This document shows, in pieces, positions 20,911-30,166 of a stretch of DNA of 42,373 nt (position 1 is its first letter; the number at the start of each line of letters is the position of its first letter). Below the pieces are notes generated by a model. It worked only from the letters and a program-made list of their open reading frames with translations. It did no database searches and had not been told where the DNA came from. Source of the stretch: Candidatus Mediterraneibacter intestinigallinarum (lineage in GTDB: Bacteria; Bacillota; Clostridia; Lachnospirales; Lachnospiraceae); NCBI GenBank assembly GCA_019119265.1, contig DWXI01000070.1, forward strand, positions 1 through 42,373, written 5' to 3'. The position numbers were made by a program, and so were the translations under genes.

Positions 20911-21079
20911 AATCCCTTCTTTCATCTTTTTCTGCTTATGTAGTCTAAGGGATATATCTAATAACTTCGTATGGATTTGTTAAACAAGTTTTAAACAATT
21001 TATAATTTCTGTAAAAAAGATATCTGGGGCGTTGTCATGCGAAAGGACAGCTCTCTTCCCGGTAAAAAATGCAAAAAAA

Positions 21080-21098
21080 GAAGACCTCTTAGGTCTTC
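21080..21098. terminator. Intrinsic terminator-like hairpin
   Basis: gaagacct ctt aggtcttc, preceded by an A-tract (aaaaaaag); for - strand transcription this is a U-tract. Confidence 0.6.
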
Positions 21099-21177
21099 CT
21101 TTGATCTGCTTCCGTCCTCTGGAACCGAAATTGGAGTCCGGGCTGAATATTAACTGAAAGGGAAAGATTTGATACCA

Positions 21178-21990
21178 TTAAGATCGGAAGTTGAGGAAAT
21201 ATCCGGCTATTTCTTTCATTCTTTCTGCCTGTTCAACCTGGAACGGACATCTCATGTCGCAGTGACCGCAGGATATGCAGTCGGATGCCTTTTTCTCCAG
21301 TTTCCCGTAGTGATCCGCCGCAAGCGTATCACCGATCACCGCCAGATCATAGTATTTGTTGATCAGTCCCACATTCAGTCCTGCAGGACATGGCTGACAA
21401 TGATTGCAGTACACACATGTTCCTGTCACATCCCGCGGCGTAAATGTTCCGATAAGAGAATAATCCCGTTCTTCTTCGGAGGCGTCCAGAAAACCAAGTA
21501 TCTCCTTTACATCTTCCAGATTCCGGATACCCGGCAGCACGGTAAGCACTCCCGGCTTATCCAGAGCATACTGGATACACTGATACGTCGTCAGTGCCTG
21601 CCCAAACGGAGACGTCTGTGCACTGAGGAGTTGCCCGCCGGAATATGGTTTCATAACTGAGATTCCAACCCCCTCCGCCTCGCAGCGGCGGTAAAGCTCC
21701 ATCCGTTCACTGGCGCTGCCTCTCGCAAAGTCGCCGTGCTGGTAATCATAGGCAGGATTGATCGAAAACATCAACTGATCCGCAATCCCCGTATCCAGCA
21801 CTTGTACGGCAAGCGCCGGAGTATGGGAAGACAACCCGATATGCCTTACAACACCGGTCTTTTTCATTCCCTGCAGATAATCAAGAATTCCGTTTTCCTG
21901 ATAGTCTCTCCAGTCCGAAGACGCGTCCAGACAGTGAATAAAACCATAATTAATATAGTCTGTTTTCAGTTCTTTCAGCTGCCAGTCCAC
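21178..21990 (-). pseudogene. Aldo/keto reductase with C-terminal 4Fe-4S motifs, N-terminally truncated
   Basis: Begins at QLKELKTDYINYGFIHCLD, normally about 100 aa into the family; C-terminus has CVYCNHCQPCPAGLN and CISCGHCDMRCPF cluster motifs. Confidence 0.75.
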
Positions 21991-22221
21991 CTGCCAAAAG
22001 AACCAATATAAGATTGCCGGAAATGCCTATGAAGAACGGCTGATCGATGAAGTCGGCAGTTCCGATAAAAACGGTCAGGTCATCCGTATCAGAATCAAGG
22101 TTGAACCCCCGGAGGTAACCCGTGAATTTTAATGCCATACCGGAAAACGTATCGGTCGTTTATCGCCTCGAATAATCCTGTTGCGTATGGTGGAGAACCG
22201 ATACACTGTATCACTCTTTCT

Positions 22222-23604
22222 TTATTTTACAATAGTGTAGTTCGTTCTTCTCGCTTTTCCATTCTGCTTTAGCAGACTATTTTTCACCATTTTTCTGAGA
22301 GTTCTGGAAGCTGTCGACGCACTCACTTCAAGTAAACTGATCACATCATTTTTCGTAATAACACCATGCTCCCGGACATATTCCAAAATTTTTTCTTCTG
22401 CTTCACTTAATGAGGCTTCTGTCTCCATGATAGAATTTGTATCTGTTTTTGTCATCCACACAGAAGAATTTTCTAACGTATATTTTGCATTAACATTTGG
22501 AAGTATGATCTTAAAAGCATTTTTCGTAGTTTGAATCTCTGGCTTTTCCTTCATGCCTTCATATGCTTTCATAATTTTTTCCATTCCTGTACCATAAGCT
22601 TCTATCAGATGAAGCCGATAAAATACATTTGCAAGATCCTGGTTTCTGCAGACAGAAATCCCCTCCATTATATCTTCCAGTTCAATTCCCGGCATCAGCC
22701 CGCCAATAGAAACAAACTCGATCCTATCTTCATAAATTCTGATAAACGCACTGGCACTGAACGAGTAATCACGATGGACAAGAAGATTTAGAAGGGATTC
22801 CCTCACCGCAATTTCCGGGTAATCTCTGACATCAATTCTTTGCAGCTTCTCTATCGTCGCACGGGTCTGATTGCGGAAATCGATAAAATCATACACTTCA
22901 TTCATCTGCTTCATTAATGATCCGCTGAACTCCCGGCGATCTTTAAAAATCATCTGATCCTTTCCCTGAAAGACAGCCACCTTAATCGTATGCACGCACT
23001 GATCCGATAGAAGCAATGCTAAATTGCTGTAAAGATTGTCCTGATCGATCAGTTTTAAAGTACGCATTTGCTGTGGACCGAATTCTACTTTGCGAAGCTC
23101 AAATTCCTTTTTCACAGCTTCAAATGTAAGTTCCTGGTTTAAACTCCGCATCACCTCAAATCGATCTCCATCCGTTTCCTTAATCATACGGCGTATAGCC
23201 GTATCTGTGGCAGGCACAGAAGAATATCCCTGTCTGACATATACTCCTTCCGGGCGCATCCCTTTTTTAGCGAGATAATACGGCCGATCTGTTCCGCGCT
23301 GAATATCCACAACAACGATTTTCTTCCCCGCTTCCTCTATTGTTTCATAATGAAGGAACATCGTCACATCCGGCTTGATTGCATCTCTTACCATATTGCT
23401 GATCTGTAGAGATACTTTGTCAGGATCATCAAGTCCAACCACTTCCCCATCATCCCGAACACCTATATACAATCTGCCGCCGTTGCAGTTGGCAAAAGCA
23501 ATGATTTCTTTTTTGATTTCATCTACAACAATTTCTTTTAGCTCTACAGTTTCACTTTCTCGAAAAAGCATACTGCCATCTCCTTTATTTTGTTCAATGG
23601 ACAT
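22222..23604 (-). CDS. ATP-binding transcriptional regulator-like protein with AlbA_2/Schlafen-type domain and C-terminal winged helix
   Basis: ESETVELKE...ANCNGGRLYIGVRDDGEVVGLDD (AlbA_2), middle NLLVHRDY, C-terminal helix-turn-helix EYVREHGVITKNDVISLLEVSASTASRTLRKMV; start could instead be at 23571. Confidence 0.88.
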   Translation of the reverse strand: MSIEQNKGDGSMLFRESETVELKEIVVDEIKKEIIAFANCNGGRLYIGVRDDGEVVGLDDPDKVSLQISNMVRDAIKPDVTMFLHYETIEEAGKKIVVVDIQRGTDRPYYLAKKGMRPEGVYVRQGYSSVPATDTAIRRMIKETDGDRFEVMRSLNQELTFEAVKKEFELRKVEFGPQQMRTLKLIDQDNLYSNLALLLSDQCVHTIKVAVFQGKDQMIFKDRREFSGSLMKQMNEVYDFIDFRNQTRATIEKLQRIDVRDYPEIAVRESLLNLLVHRDYSFSASAFIRIYEDRIEFVSIGGLMPGIELEDIMEGISVCRNQDLANVFYRLHLIEAYGTGMEKIMKAYEGMKEKPEIQTTKNAFKIILPNVNAKYTLENSSVWMTKTDTNSIMETEASLSEAEEKILEYVREHGVITKNDVISLLEVSASTASRTLRKMVKNSLLKQNGKARRTNYTIVK

Positions 23605-23803
23605 ATTATAATAAATCGCGCCAATCGTGTCAATGTGTTTGACTCGATCATGACGCGATTTGACCTGATACTGCTATTATTCTCAAAAGCCACATAAAAT
23701 ATAAGCTTTCTATTCTAACCATATCTAACCATGTCATGACAGGATTGACACGATAACTAACACTATCCGACAACCTCCGCAAAAGTTTCGAAGTAATATA
23801 AAA

Positions 23804-23826
23804 CCCGTAAACAACATGTTTACGGG
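23804..23826. terminator. Intrinsic terminator downstream of the tRNA pair
   Basis: cccgtaaaca aca tgtttacggg, a 10-bp perfect stem, followed by TTT on the - strand. Confidence 0.65.
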
Positions 23827-23835
23827 CTTTGTGAG

Positions 23836-23908
23836 CTCCCCCTGTTGGACTTGAACCAACGACACTTCGGTTAACAGCCGAATGCTCTACCGACTGAGCT
23901 AAGGAGGA
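23836..23908 (-). tRNA. tRNA-Asn (GTT)
   Basis: Reverse complement TCCTCCTTAGCTCAGTCGGTAGAGCATTCGGCTGTTAACCGAAGTGTCGTTGGTTCAAGTCCAACAGGGGGAG folds as a cloverleaf with anticodon GTT. Confidence 0.96.
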
Positions 23909-23929
23909 ATATTATTTAATTTTTCTGAA

Positions 23930-24002
23930 TGGAGAATACGAGAGTCGAACTCGTGACCTCCTGCTTGCAAGGCAGGCGCTCTCCCAACTGAGCTAATCCC
24001 CC
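23930..24002 (-). tRNA. tRNA-Ala (TGC)
   Basis: Reverse complement GGGGGATTAGCTCAGTTGGGAGAGCGCCTGCCTTGCAAGCAGGAGGTCACGAGTTCGACTCTCGTATTCTCCA, anticodon TGC. Confidence 0.96.
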
Positions 24003-24075
24003 GGGAAAATGTGTTCTTATAAGAACTTTTATAAAATACCATATTTCCCGGGGTATGTCAACATTTTTCTGGAAT

Positions 24076-24894
24076 TTAAAACCCCAATAATCTGATCAGA
24101 AGCGGATTTGTATCATACAGGAACTTAAGGATCTGGCTCTGCTCCACCATCTTGAAGCATGTGCTGCCGATTTCCGTGGAGTACGCCAGCGTCATGATCA
24201 GGAATCCGATCCAGATGATCACAACAGCCAGCGCCAAGCCGAGGACTCCTCCCGCTATATGATTCACAAGACCGAGCACCGGCAGTTCTCCGATAATATT
24301 TACCGCAAACATCAGTGCTTTCACGATAATGATCGCCAGCAGGAATGTAACGAGGAAGGACAGCAGATTCAGCACAAGCCTTGATATATAGGCCGCCACA
24401 TATCGCGGGAAACTGTCTACTCCCAGTTCCCCGTATATTGTACTGTTATTATTCTCAATCAGCTCATCTTTCAGGAACTGGGGCAACGGCGCATCTTCTA
24501 TCTCCTGGATCTGCACATCTTTTGGTATTTCACCGAGCAGATTCATGATATCGTCGCTTGTGATGCCAAGCAGATCCCAGTCCAGTTCGTTCAGGCTGGA
24601 GAGCTGTTCTGCCGACAGATCCTCCAACGGGGTGCCGCTCAGATCCGCTTTTGAAAGATCTTCTTCCGTGATTTCCGGTATAAACGCCTCAACAATGCCG
24701 TTTTCTATATAGTCGTCCACCGGCGTATATTTTTCCAGCGCGTCCGCAACAAAAGGCGACAGAAACAGCACAAGAACCAGGGTAAGGATTGTAGAGAGAA
24801 GAGAAATTCCTAATTTCAGGAATCCCCTGACATACCCGACTACAATACAGATGATAAATATTACTGCAACAATAATTAAAAGCCAGTTATCCAT
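24076..24894 (-). CDS. CvpA family membrane protein
   Basis: N-terminal MDNWLLIIVAVIFIICIVVGYVRGFLKLGISLLSTILTLVLVLFLSPFVA typical of the CvpA family; further TM segments at the C-terminus. Confidence 0.88.
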   Translation of the reverse strand: MDNWLLIIVAVIFIICIVVGYVRGFLKLGISLLSTILTLVLVLFLSPFVADALEKYTPVDDYIENGIVEAFIPEITEEDLSKADLSGTPLEDLSAEQLSSLNELDWDLLGITSDDIMNLLGEIPKDVQIQEIEDAPLPQFLKDELIENNNSTIYGELGVDSFPRYVAAYISRLVLNLLSFLVTFLLAIIIVKALMFAVNIIGELPVLGLVNHIAGGVLGLALAVVIIWIGFLIMTLAYSTEIGSTCFKMVEQSQILKFLYDTNPLLIRLLGF

Positions 24895-24902
24895 AATGTC
24901 TC

Positions 24903-26099
24903 CTATTTCGTCAGATAAATTACCCTTAATTCATCGACGCTCATCACATAGTATCTATTTACTCCGAAAGCCCTGAATATCTCCAAAGCGTCCACATCGA
25001 GATTTCCATCATATTTTATAATGCCTGTAGCCGTGACAATACAACATCTGGAGCCATCAAACATAATAATCTCGTCTCCGTCCATCTTCACGTTACTGTA
25101 ATTTCCAGGAATTTCCCGACTGATCAGCTGCTCTCCGATCCGGTTATACAGGCGTACCTCATATCCGGATTTTTCCTGATTCAGCAGGATAAATCCTATA
25201 TACTGATCCGAATGGAATACACTCTGTATCTCCTGGTCAATAACTATCGTCTTCTCCGGTTGAGGCGTATCTGTTCCCCGGTAGATAACAAAAGAATTGT
25301 CACCGACCGCTACAGAACGTCCGCCTCCCATAAAAAATATATCTGCCATTACAGTGTTGTCATACTCTTCCGAAGAAACGATATTATCTGCATTTTCCTG
25401 ACCTGCTTCTCCAAAATTATAATAAATGACCCTTGACTTTATATTCACCCCGTCAAGATACAGATATGAAACCGCCAGTGTATTTCCGTCATCGGACATT
25501 TCCATGGCTGTCGGATATCCCATCGTTCCCTGAGTGATCTGTATCTCTGCAAGAATATTTCCGGCGGCGTCATATGTAATAATGGACGGTGTGCTTCCGT
25601 TTCTCATAAGGACACTGACGATTCCCTGATCTGAGATAGAAATTTTTTCAATCGGAAGCGTCGTTTCTATTTCCCCTCTCAGACCTTCTTCCGAGAATAC
25701 CAGGATATTATTTCCGCCGTTATCCGCCACTGCAAACGACTCTTCTTTCACCGTGATGACCGGGTTCTGAAGCTGAGTAGGCTGTATCCACTGCTCCTCA
25801 TTTTTATTATTAAGGAATGCTACTCCGTCCCGATTATATCTCACGATACCATTTGCAAATTGTGCGTAATTACTGGTATCTGATATATCACTGGAATACT
25901 CCGCCGCCGTCCGGGCATGTCCATACGACTGGTTTTTCAGAAGAAGATAAGTGCCGCATACCGCAAGGATAATCAATACTATGAGCACAAGTATTCTCCG
26001 CACTTTAGCGCGACGAAACTTGTGGACCTTTTTCATGATCTCACTCAGATCATCCGGGGGCGTCAGGATCTTTAGATGGGTTTTTTTCTTTTGCGTCAT
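24903..26099 (-). CDS. DUF5711 family protein (single-pass membrane, beta-propeller-like ectodomain)
   Basis: 398 aa; one N-terminal TM then repeats of short beta-strand segments (SISDQGIVSVLM, EMSDDGNTLAVSYLYLDG); adjacent to cvpA as often seen for this family. Confidence 0.75.
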   Translation of the reverse strand: MTQKKKTHLKILTPPDDLSEIMKKVHKFRRAKVRRILVLIVLIILAVCGTYLLLKNQSYGHARTAAEYSSDISDTSNYAQFANGIVRYNRDGVAFLNNKNEEQWIQPTQLQNPVITVKEESFAVADNGGNNILVFSEEGLRGEIETTLPIEKISISDQGIVSVLMRNGSTPSIITYDAAGNILAEIQITQGTMGYPTAMEMSDDGNTLAVSYLYLDGVNIKSRVIYYNFGEAGQENADNIVSSEEYDNTVMADIFFMGGGRSVAVGDNSFVIYRGTDTPQPEKTIVIDQEIQSVFHSDQYIGFILLNQEKSGYEVRLYNRIGEQLISREIPGNYSNVKMDGDEIIMFDGSRCCIVTATGIIKYDGNLDVDALEIFRAFGVNRYYVMSVDELRVIYLTK

Positions 26100-26134
26100 A
26101 AGACTCCCCTGTTTCTGATTTTAAAGTACATTTA

Positions 26135-26283
26135 GCGCGGTCATTATACCACATGCGCAGAAAAGAAAGCGCCGCTTTAGCGTCATTTACTTTTCAAGCC
26201 GTAGACCGCCGGTATAAGCCCTGCGCAGCAGGGTGAAGCGATGTGATTGCTTCAGATCGCGCTTTGCGCGATCATTATACCAC
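26135..26283 (-). promoter_or_regulatory. Two near-identical extended -10 promoter elements flanking a hairpin cluster
   Basis: On the - strand GTGGTATAATGATCGCGC (26266-26283) and GTGGTATAATGACCGCGC (26135-26152); the first has -35 TTGCTA at 26297-26302 with 17-bp spacing. Hairpins at 26255-26273, 26234-26254 and 26219-26233. Confidence 0.6.
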
Positions 26284-26287
26284 GATT

Positions 26288-27499
26288 TCAGGGTAATAGC
26301 AATTTTTGTCCGACATAAATCAGATTGCCGTCTGTAATGCCGTTCATTCTGCAGATAGCATCCACATGGGCCACATCTCCGTACATTTTTCTGCTGATGA
26401 TTGCAAGAGTATCTCCCTCTTCCACAATATATACGCCATTGCTTCCGTTTGTATCCCCTGCTGTATCCTGCTGATCCAGAGCTTCATCCGCAGAACCTGT
26501 TCCGTTGCTGTCCGTTGTTGTCTCCGTTTCCACTCCGGCTTCCTGACCTGTATCCGCACTGTTTTCTTCCTCCTGCGCCGCCTGGGCATTCTCCGCTTGG
26601 GCAGCGTCGTCTGCAGTCTGATCATCACTGCTCTGTTCTTCAGTATCCTGGCCGCTGTCCGTCTGTTCTTCCGCTGTCACGGCTGTCACGGATCCGCTGA
26701 CCTCACGGGTTTCCACGGTATCATTTCTGTCTGCAAGCGTTTCCAGAGTACTTTGCACGGACTTCATCCGGTCAAAGCTGTTAACCATGGAAACTCCCAT
26801 GATGATAATAATAAGCACGAGGCATGCGCTCGCCGCGTACATCAGACCTCCTGCCCTTTTTTGTTTGCGGTATTTCCCCCGCTTTCTAACCAGATTACGA
26901 AAGTCCTGTGCAGCTCTGTCCTCCACAGTCTCCGTGGAAAACGCCCCATTTTTTTTTCGACTGGAGATCATATAGTTCTGCATACACGGATTTTTCTCAT
27001 AATACGTATAATGCCCTCCGATCTCCATCAGATCATTCATTTTATGCACATAATATGTCTCGTCCTTCTCCACGGGATCTTTCATAATAAACACTGTGTT
27101 CTTCTTCGGAAATGATTTCTTATGCAACTTCACAGTAGACGACTCCGGTGTAAGGGGTACTCCAGGGTGAGCAACGAACCATCCCAGCATTTCCCCGTCC
27201 TCAAAGAACTGCTTGCAGTCTTCGTATGCATGCTTCCATGTACTCTCGTCGATCACATACTCATTCCCGTTCATCTTCAGCTCATGCATCTGGATCGCTC
27301 CGTATATGTAAACAAACTCTCCGTCGTCTCCGGACTGGATATCGCCTACAAGGAACGCTCCCACCGGTCCGTTTCCTGCTTTTTCACATTTCTCACACAG
27401 CTGCGTAAAGAATGTATCTACATAATCCTCCACATAAATCTTGGGGCTGTCACTCACATTGCCAATCTGCCGAACATTTTTTGGTATCTGTCTTTCCAT
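26288..27499 (-). CDS. Membrane protein with N-terminal MPN/JAB-like domain and C-terminal LysM domain
   Basis: GPVGAFLVGDIQ...EMLGWFVAHPGVPLTPESSTVKLHKKSF (MPN-like), TM AASACLVLIIIIMGVSMV, low-complexity acidic linker, LysM YIVEEGDTLAIISRKMYGDVAHVDAICRMNGITDGNLIYVGQKLLLP. Confidence 0.75.
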   Translation of the reverse strand: MERQIPKNVRQIGNVSDSPKIYVEDYVDTFFTQLCEKCEKAGNGPVGAFLVGDIQSGDDGEFVYIYGAIQMHELKMNGNEYVIDESTWKHAYEDCKQFFEDGEMLGWFVAHPGVPLTPESSTVKLHKKSFPKKNTVFIMKDPVEKDETYYVHKMNDLMEIGGHYTYYEKNPCMQNYMISSRKKNGAFSTETVEDRAAQDFRNLVRKRGKYRKQKRAGGLMYAASACLVLIIIIMGVSMVNSFDRMKSVQSTLETLADRNDTVETREVSGSVTAVTAEEQTDSGQDTEEQSSDDQTADDAAQAENAQAAQEEENSADTGQEAGVETETTTDSNGTGSADEALDQQDTAGDTNGSNGVYIVEEGDTLAIISRKMYGDVAHVDAICRMNGITDGNLIYVGQKLLLP

Positions 27500-27626
27500 A
27501 TATACTCCACCTTCCTGATAAATAATTTTCCCGGCGTCTCTAAGAGGATAGCACAGGAAAATAGCTGATTTTATCAGTTGATGTCATATAAGTTCGACAA
27601 ATTTAACCGGGACAGGGTAAAACGCA

Positions 27627-27667
27627 GTCGGGGACGTAGTAAAAATAGATTTTACTACGTCCCCGAC
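27627..27667. repeat. Perfect palindrome, 18-bp arms, 5-nt loop
   Basis: gtcggggacgtagtaaaa ataga ttttactacgtccccgac; directly downstream of the transketolase C-terminal subunit gene. Confidence 0.85.
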
Positions 27668-27680
27668 GACAATTTAGAAA

Positions 27681-28622
27681 CTATTTTGAAAATTCTTTTA
27701 TCTTCTTATAAATGCTCTCTGTATCAAGTCCGTACTTCACGAGCAGCTCAGCCGCCGGACCGGATTCGCCGAACACATCATTGATTCCGATCTTCAGCAC
27801 TTTCGCAGGAGCCTGTTCGGAAAGCACGTCGCATACGGCGCTTCCAAGTCCTCCGATCACGGAATGTTCCTCAACTGTAACGACTTTTCCCGTCTCTTTT
27901 GCAGCCGCAACGACAAGCTCTTCATCCAGAGGTTTGATTGTGTGGATATTGATCACCTTCGCATCAATACCATCTTCAGCCAGTTTCTCAGCTGCCTCGA
28001 GACAATTGTATACCGGAAGTCCTGTTGCGATGATCGTAAGGTCTTTTCCTTCTCTCAGGACAACGCCTTTCCCCAGTTCAAATGTATAATCCGGCCTGTC
28101 ATTGATCACCGGAACCGCCAGACGTCCGAATCTGAGGTACACAGGACCGTCATGCTCATATGCCGCCTTTACCGCCGCCTTCGCTTCCACGTCGTCAGAC
28201 GGACAGATCACTGTCATGCCGGGAATTGTGCGCATCAGCGCGATATCTTCATTGCACTGGTGGGAAGCTCCGTCCTCTCCTACGGAGATACCCGCATGTG
28301 TGGCTCCGATCTTTACGTTCAGGTGGGGATATCCGATGGAATTTCTCACCTGCTCAAATGCACGTCCTGCCGCAAACATCGCAAAGGAACTTGCAAACGG
28401 AACCATTCCCGCCGCTGCAAGGCCTGCTGCCACTCCCATCATATTAGACTCTGCAATACCGCAGTCGATGAAGCGTTCCGGATGAGCCTTTTTAAAGATG
28501 CCTGTCTTTGTCGCCTCCGCAAGATCCGCGTCCAGCACGACCACATCTTTATGCTCTGTTCCCAGCTCAGCCAATGCTTTTCCATAACTTTCTCTCGTTG
28601 CGATCTTCTTTACATCTGACAT
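27681..28622 (-). CDS. Transketolase, C-terminal (pyrimidine-binding) subunit
   Basis: 313 aa; KIATRESYGKALAELGTEHKDVVVLDADLAEATKT, AGISVGEDGASHQCNEDIALMRTIPGMTVICPSD. Confidence 0.94.
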   Translation of the reverse strand: MSDVKKIATRESYGKALAELGTEHKDVVVLDADLAEATKTGIFKKAHPERFIDCGIAESNMMGVAAGLAAAGMVPFASSFAMFAAGRAFEQVRNSIGYPHLNVKIGATHAGISVGEDGASHQCNEDIALMRTIPGMTVICPSDDVEAKAAVKAAYEHDGPVYLRFGRLAVPVINDRPDYTFELGKGVVLREGKDLTIIATGLPVYNCLEAAEKLAEDGIDAKVINIHTIKPLDEELVVAAAKETGKVVTVEEHSVIGGLGSAVCDVLSEQAPAKVLKIGINDVFGESGPAAELLVKYGLDTESIYKKIKEFSK

Positions 28623-29446
28623 AACGCTTCACCTGCCTTTTCCAGTTCTTTCATAGCGATCTCATACTCTTCATCGTTCGGCGCTTTTCCGTGCCATCCG
28701 GCCTGGTTTTCCATATAGGATACTCCTTTTCCTTTCAGCGTTTTTGCGATGATCGCCGTAGGCTGGCCCTTCACAGTCTTCGCCTCTTTGAATGCAGCGT
28801 CTATCTGGTCGAAATCATTCCCGTCGATATTGATCACATGAAAATTAAATGCCTCGAACTTCTTATCGATAGGATACGGAGAATTGACGTCTGTGATCGC
28901 GCCGTCGATCTGCAGGTTGTTGTTATCTACGATGACAACAAGATTGTCCAGTTTTCTGTGAGCCGCAAGCATGGAAGCTTCCCATACCTGCCCTTCCTGG
29001 ATTTCTCCGTCTCCAAGAAGCGTATAGACTCTGTAGTCGTCGCCTCTGAGTTTGGCTGCGATCGCCATCCCCACCGCCGCGGAGATACCCTGACCGAGAG
29101 AACCAGAGGACATATCAACTCCGGGGATATGCTTCATATCCGGATGGCCCTGAAGATAAGATCCTGTATGACGCAGTGTCTTTAAATCCTCTTTCGGGAA
29201 ATATCCCCGCTGTGCCAGTGCCGAATACAGCCCGGGAGCCGTGTGCCCTTTAGACAGGACAAAGCGGTCTCTGTCCGGCTTCTTCGGATCCTTCGGATCG
29301 ATATTCAGCTCTTCAAAATAAAGATATGTAAAAATGTCCGCTGATGAAAGCGAACCGCCGGGATGTCCGGCTTTTGCACTGTGAACCGCCGTTACGATAC
29401 CCTTGCGGATCTCGTTTGCAGTCTGCATTAATTTGAGCTTGTCCAT
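28610..29446 (-). CDS. Transketolase, N-terminal (TPP-binding) subunit
   Basis: 278 aa; SAKAGHPGGSLSSADI, LSKGHTAPGLYSAL, GDGEIQEGQVWEASMLAAHRKLDNLVVIVDNN TPP motif. Confidence 0.94.
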   Translation of the reverse strand: MDKLKLMQTANEIRKGIVTAVHSAKAGHPGGSLSSADIFTYLYFEELNIDPKDPKKPDRDRFVLSKGHTAPGLYSALAQRGYFPKEDLKTLRHTGSYLQGHPDMKHIPGVDMSSGSLGQGISAAVGMAIAAKLRGDDYRVYTLLGDGEIQEGQVWEASMLAAHRKLDNLVVIVDNNNLQIDGAITDVNSPYPIDKKFEAFNFHVINIDGNDFDQIDAAFKEAKTVKGQPTAIIAKTLKGKGVSYMENQAGWHGKAPNDEEYEIAMKELEKAGEALCQM

Positions 29447-29512
29447 TTAATTATCCTCTTTTTCTGATTATTCTAAACTTCTCATCACAACATAGTAAAA
29501 TGTATTCGGTCC

Positions 29513-30166
29513 TTATTCGCCGAATACCGCGATGTAATCTTCCTGGAACTTCTTAATTCCCGCGTCCGTCAGCGGATGGTGCGTCATCTGTTCGATCACT
29601 TTATACGGCACTGTAGCAATATCCGCTCCAGCAAGCGCGCAGTCCGTGATGTGCATCGGATTGCGGATGCTGGCTGCGATGATCTCTGTCTCGATTCCTG
29701 CCACGTCAAAAATCTCGGATATCTCTGTGATCAAATCCACACCTCTTACCGAGATATCGTCCAGACGTCCAAGGAATGGTGACACATATGTAGCGCCTGC
29801 CCTTGCGGCGAGAAGCGCCTGATTCGCAGTGAAGATCAGGGTAACATTCGTCTTGACTCCCTCTGCCGAAAGCACTTTAACCGCCTTCAGTCCTTCCGCG
29901 GTCATAGGAATCTTAACTACCATATTAGGATGGATCTTAGCGATTTCACGACCTTCCCGGATCATACCCTCGGCGTCTGTTGTCGTCGCCTTTACCTCTC
30001 CGCTGATCGGTCCGTCCACGATGGATGCGATCTCCGCAATGACGTCCTCGAATACACGGCCTTCTTTCGCGATCAGCGACGGATTCGTAGTAACGCCGCA
30101 GATCACGCCCATATCGTTTGCTTTTCTGATATCGTCTACGTTTGCTGTGTCAATAAAAAATCTCAT
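29513..30166 (-). CDS. fsa: Fructose-6-phosphate aldolase / TalC-like transaldolase
   Basis: 217 aa; [62 protein letters not shown]. Confidence 0.93.
   Translation of the reverse strand: MRFFIDTANVDDIRKANDMGVICGVTTNPSLIAKEGRVFEDVIAEIASIVDGPISGEVKATTTDAEGMIREGREIAKIHPNMVVKIPMTAEGLKAVKVLSAEGVKTNVTLIFTANQALLAARAGATYVSPFLGRLDDISVRGVDLITEISEIFDVAGIETEIIAASIRNPMHITDCALAGADIATVPYKVIEQMTHHPLTDAGIKKFQEDYIAVFGE

Noticed and set aside
27578-27784. 68-aa + strand ORF near the transketolase 3' end
   Set aside because: Spans a palindrome and runs antisense into the transketolase gene; no family features.
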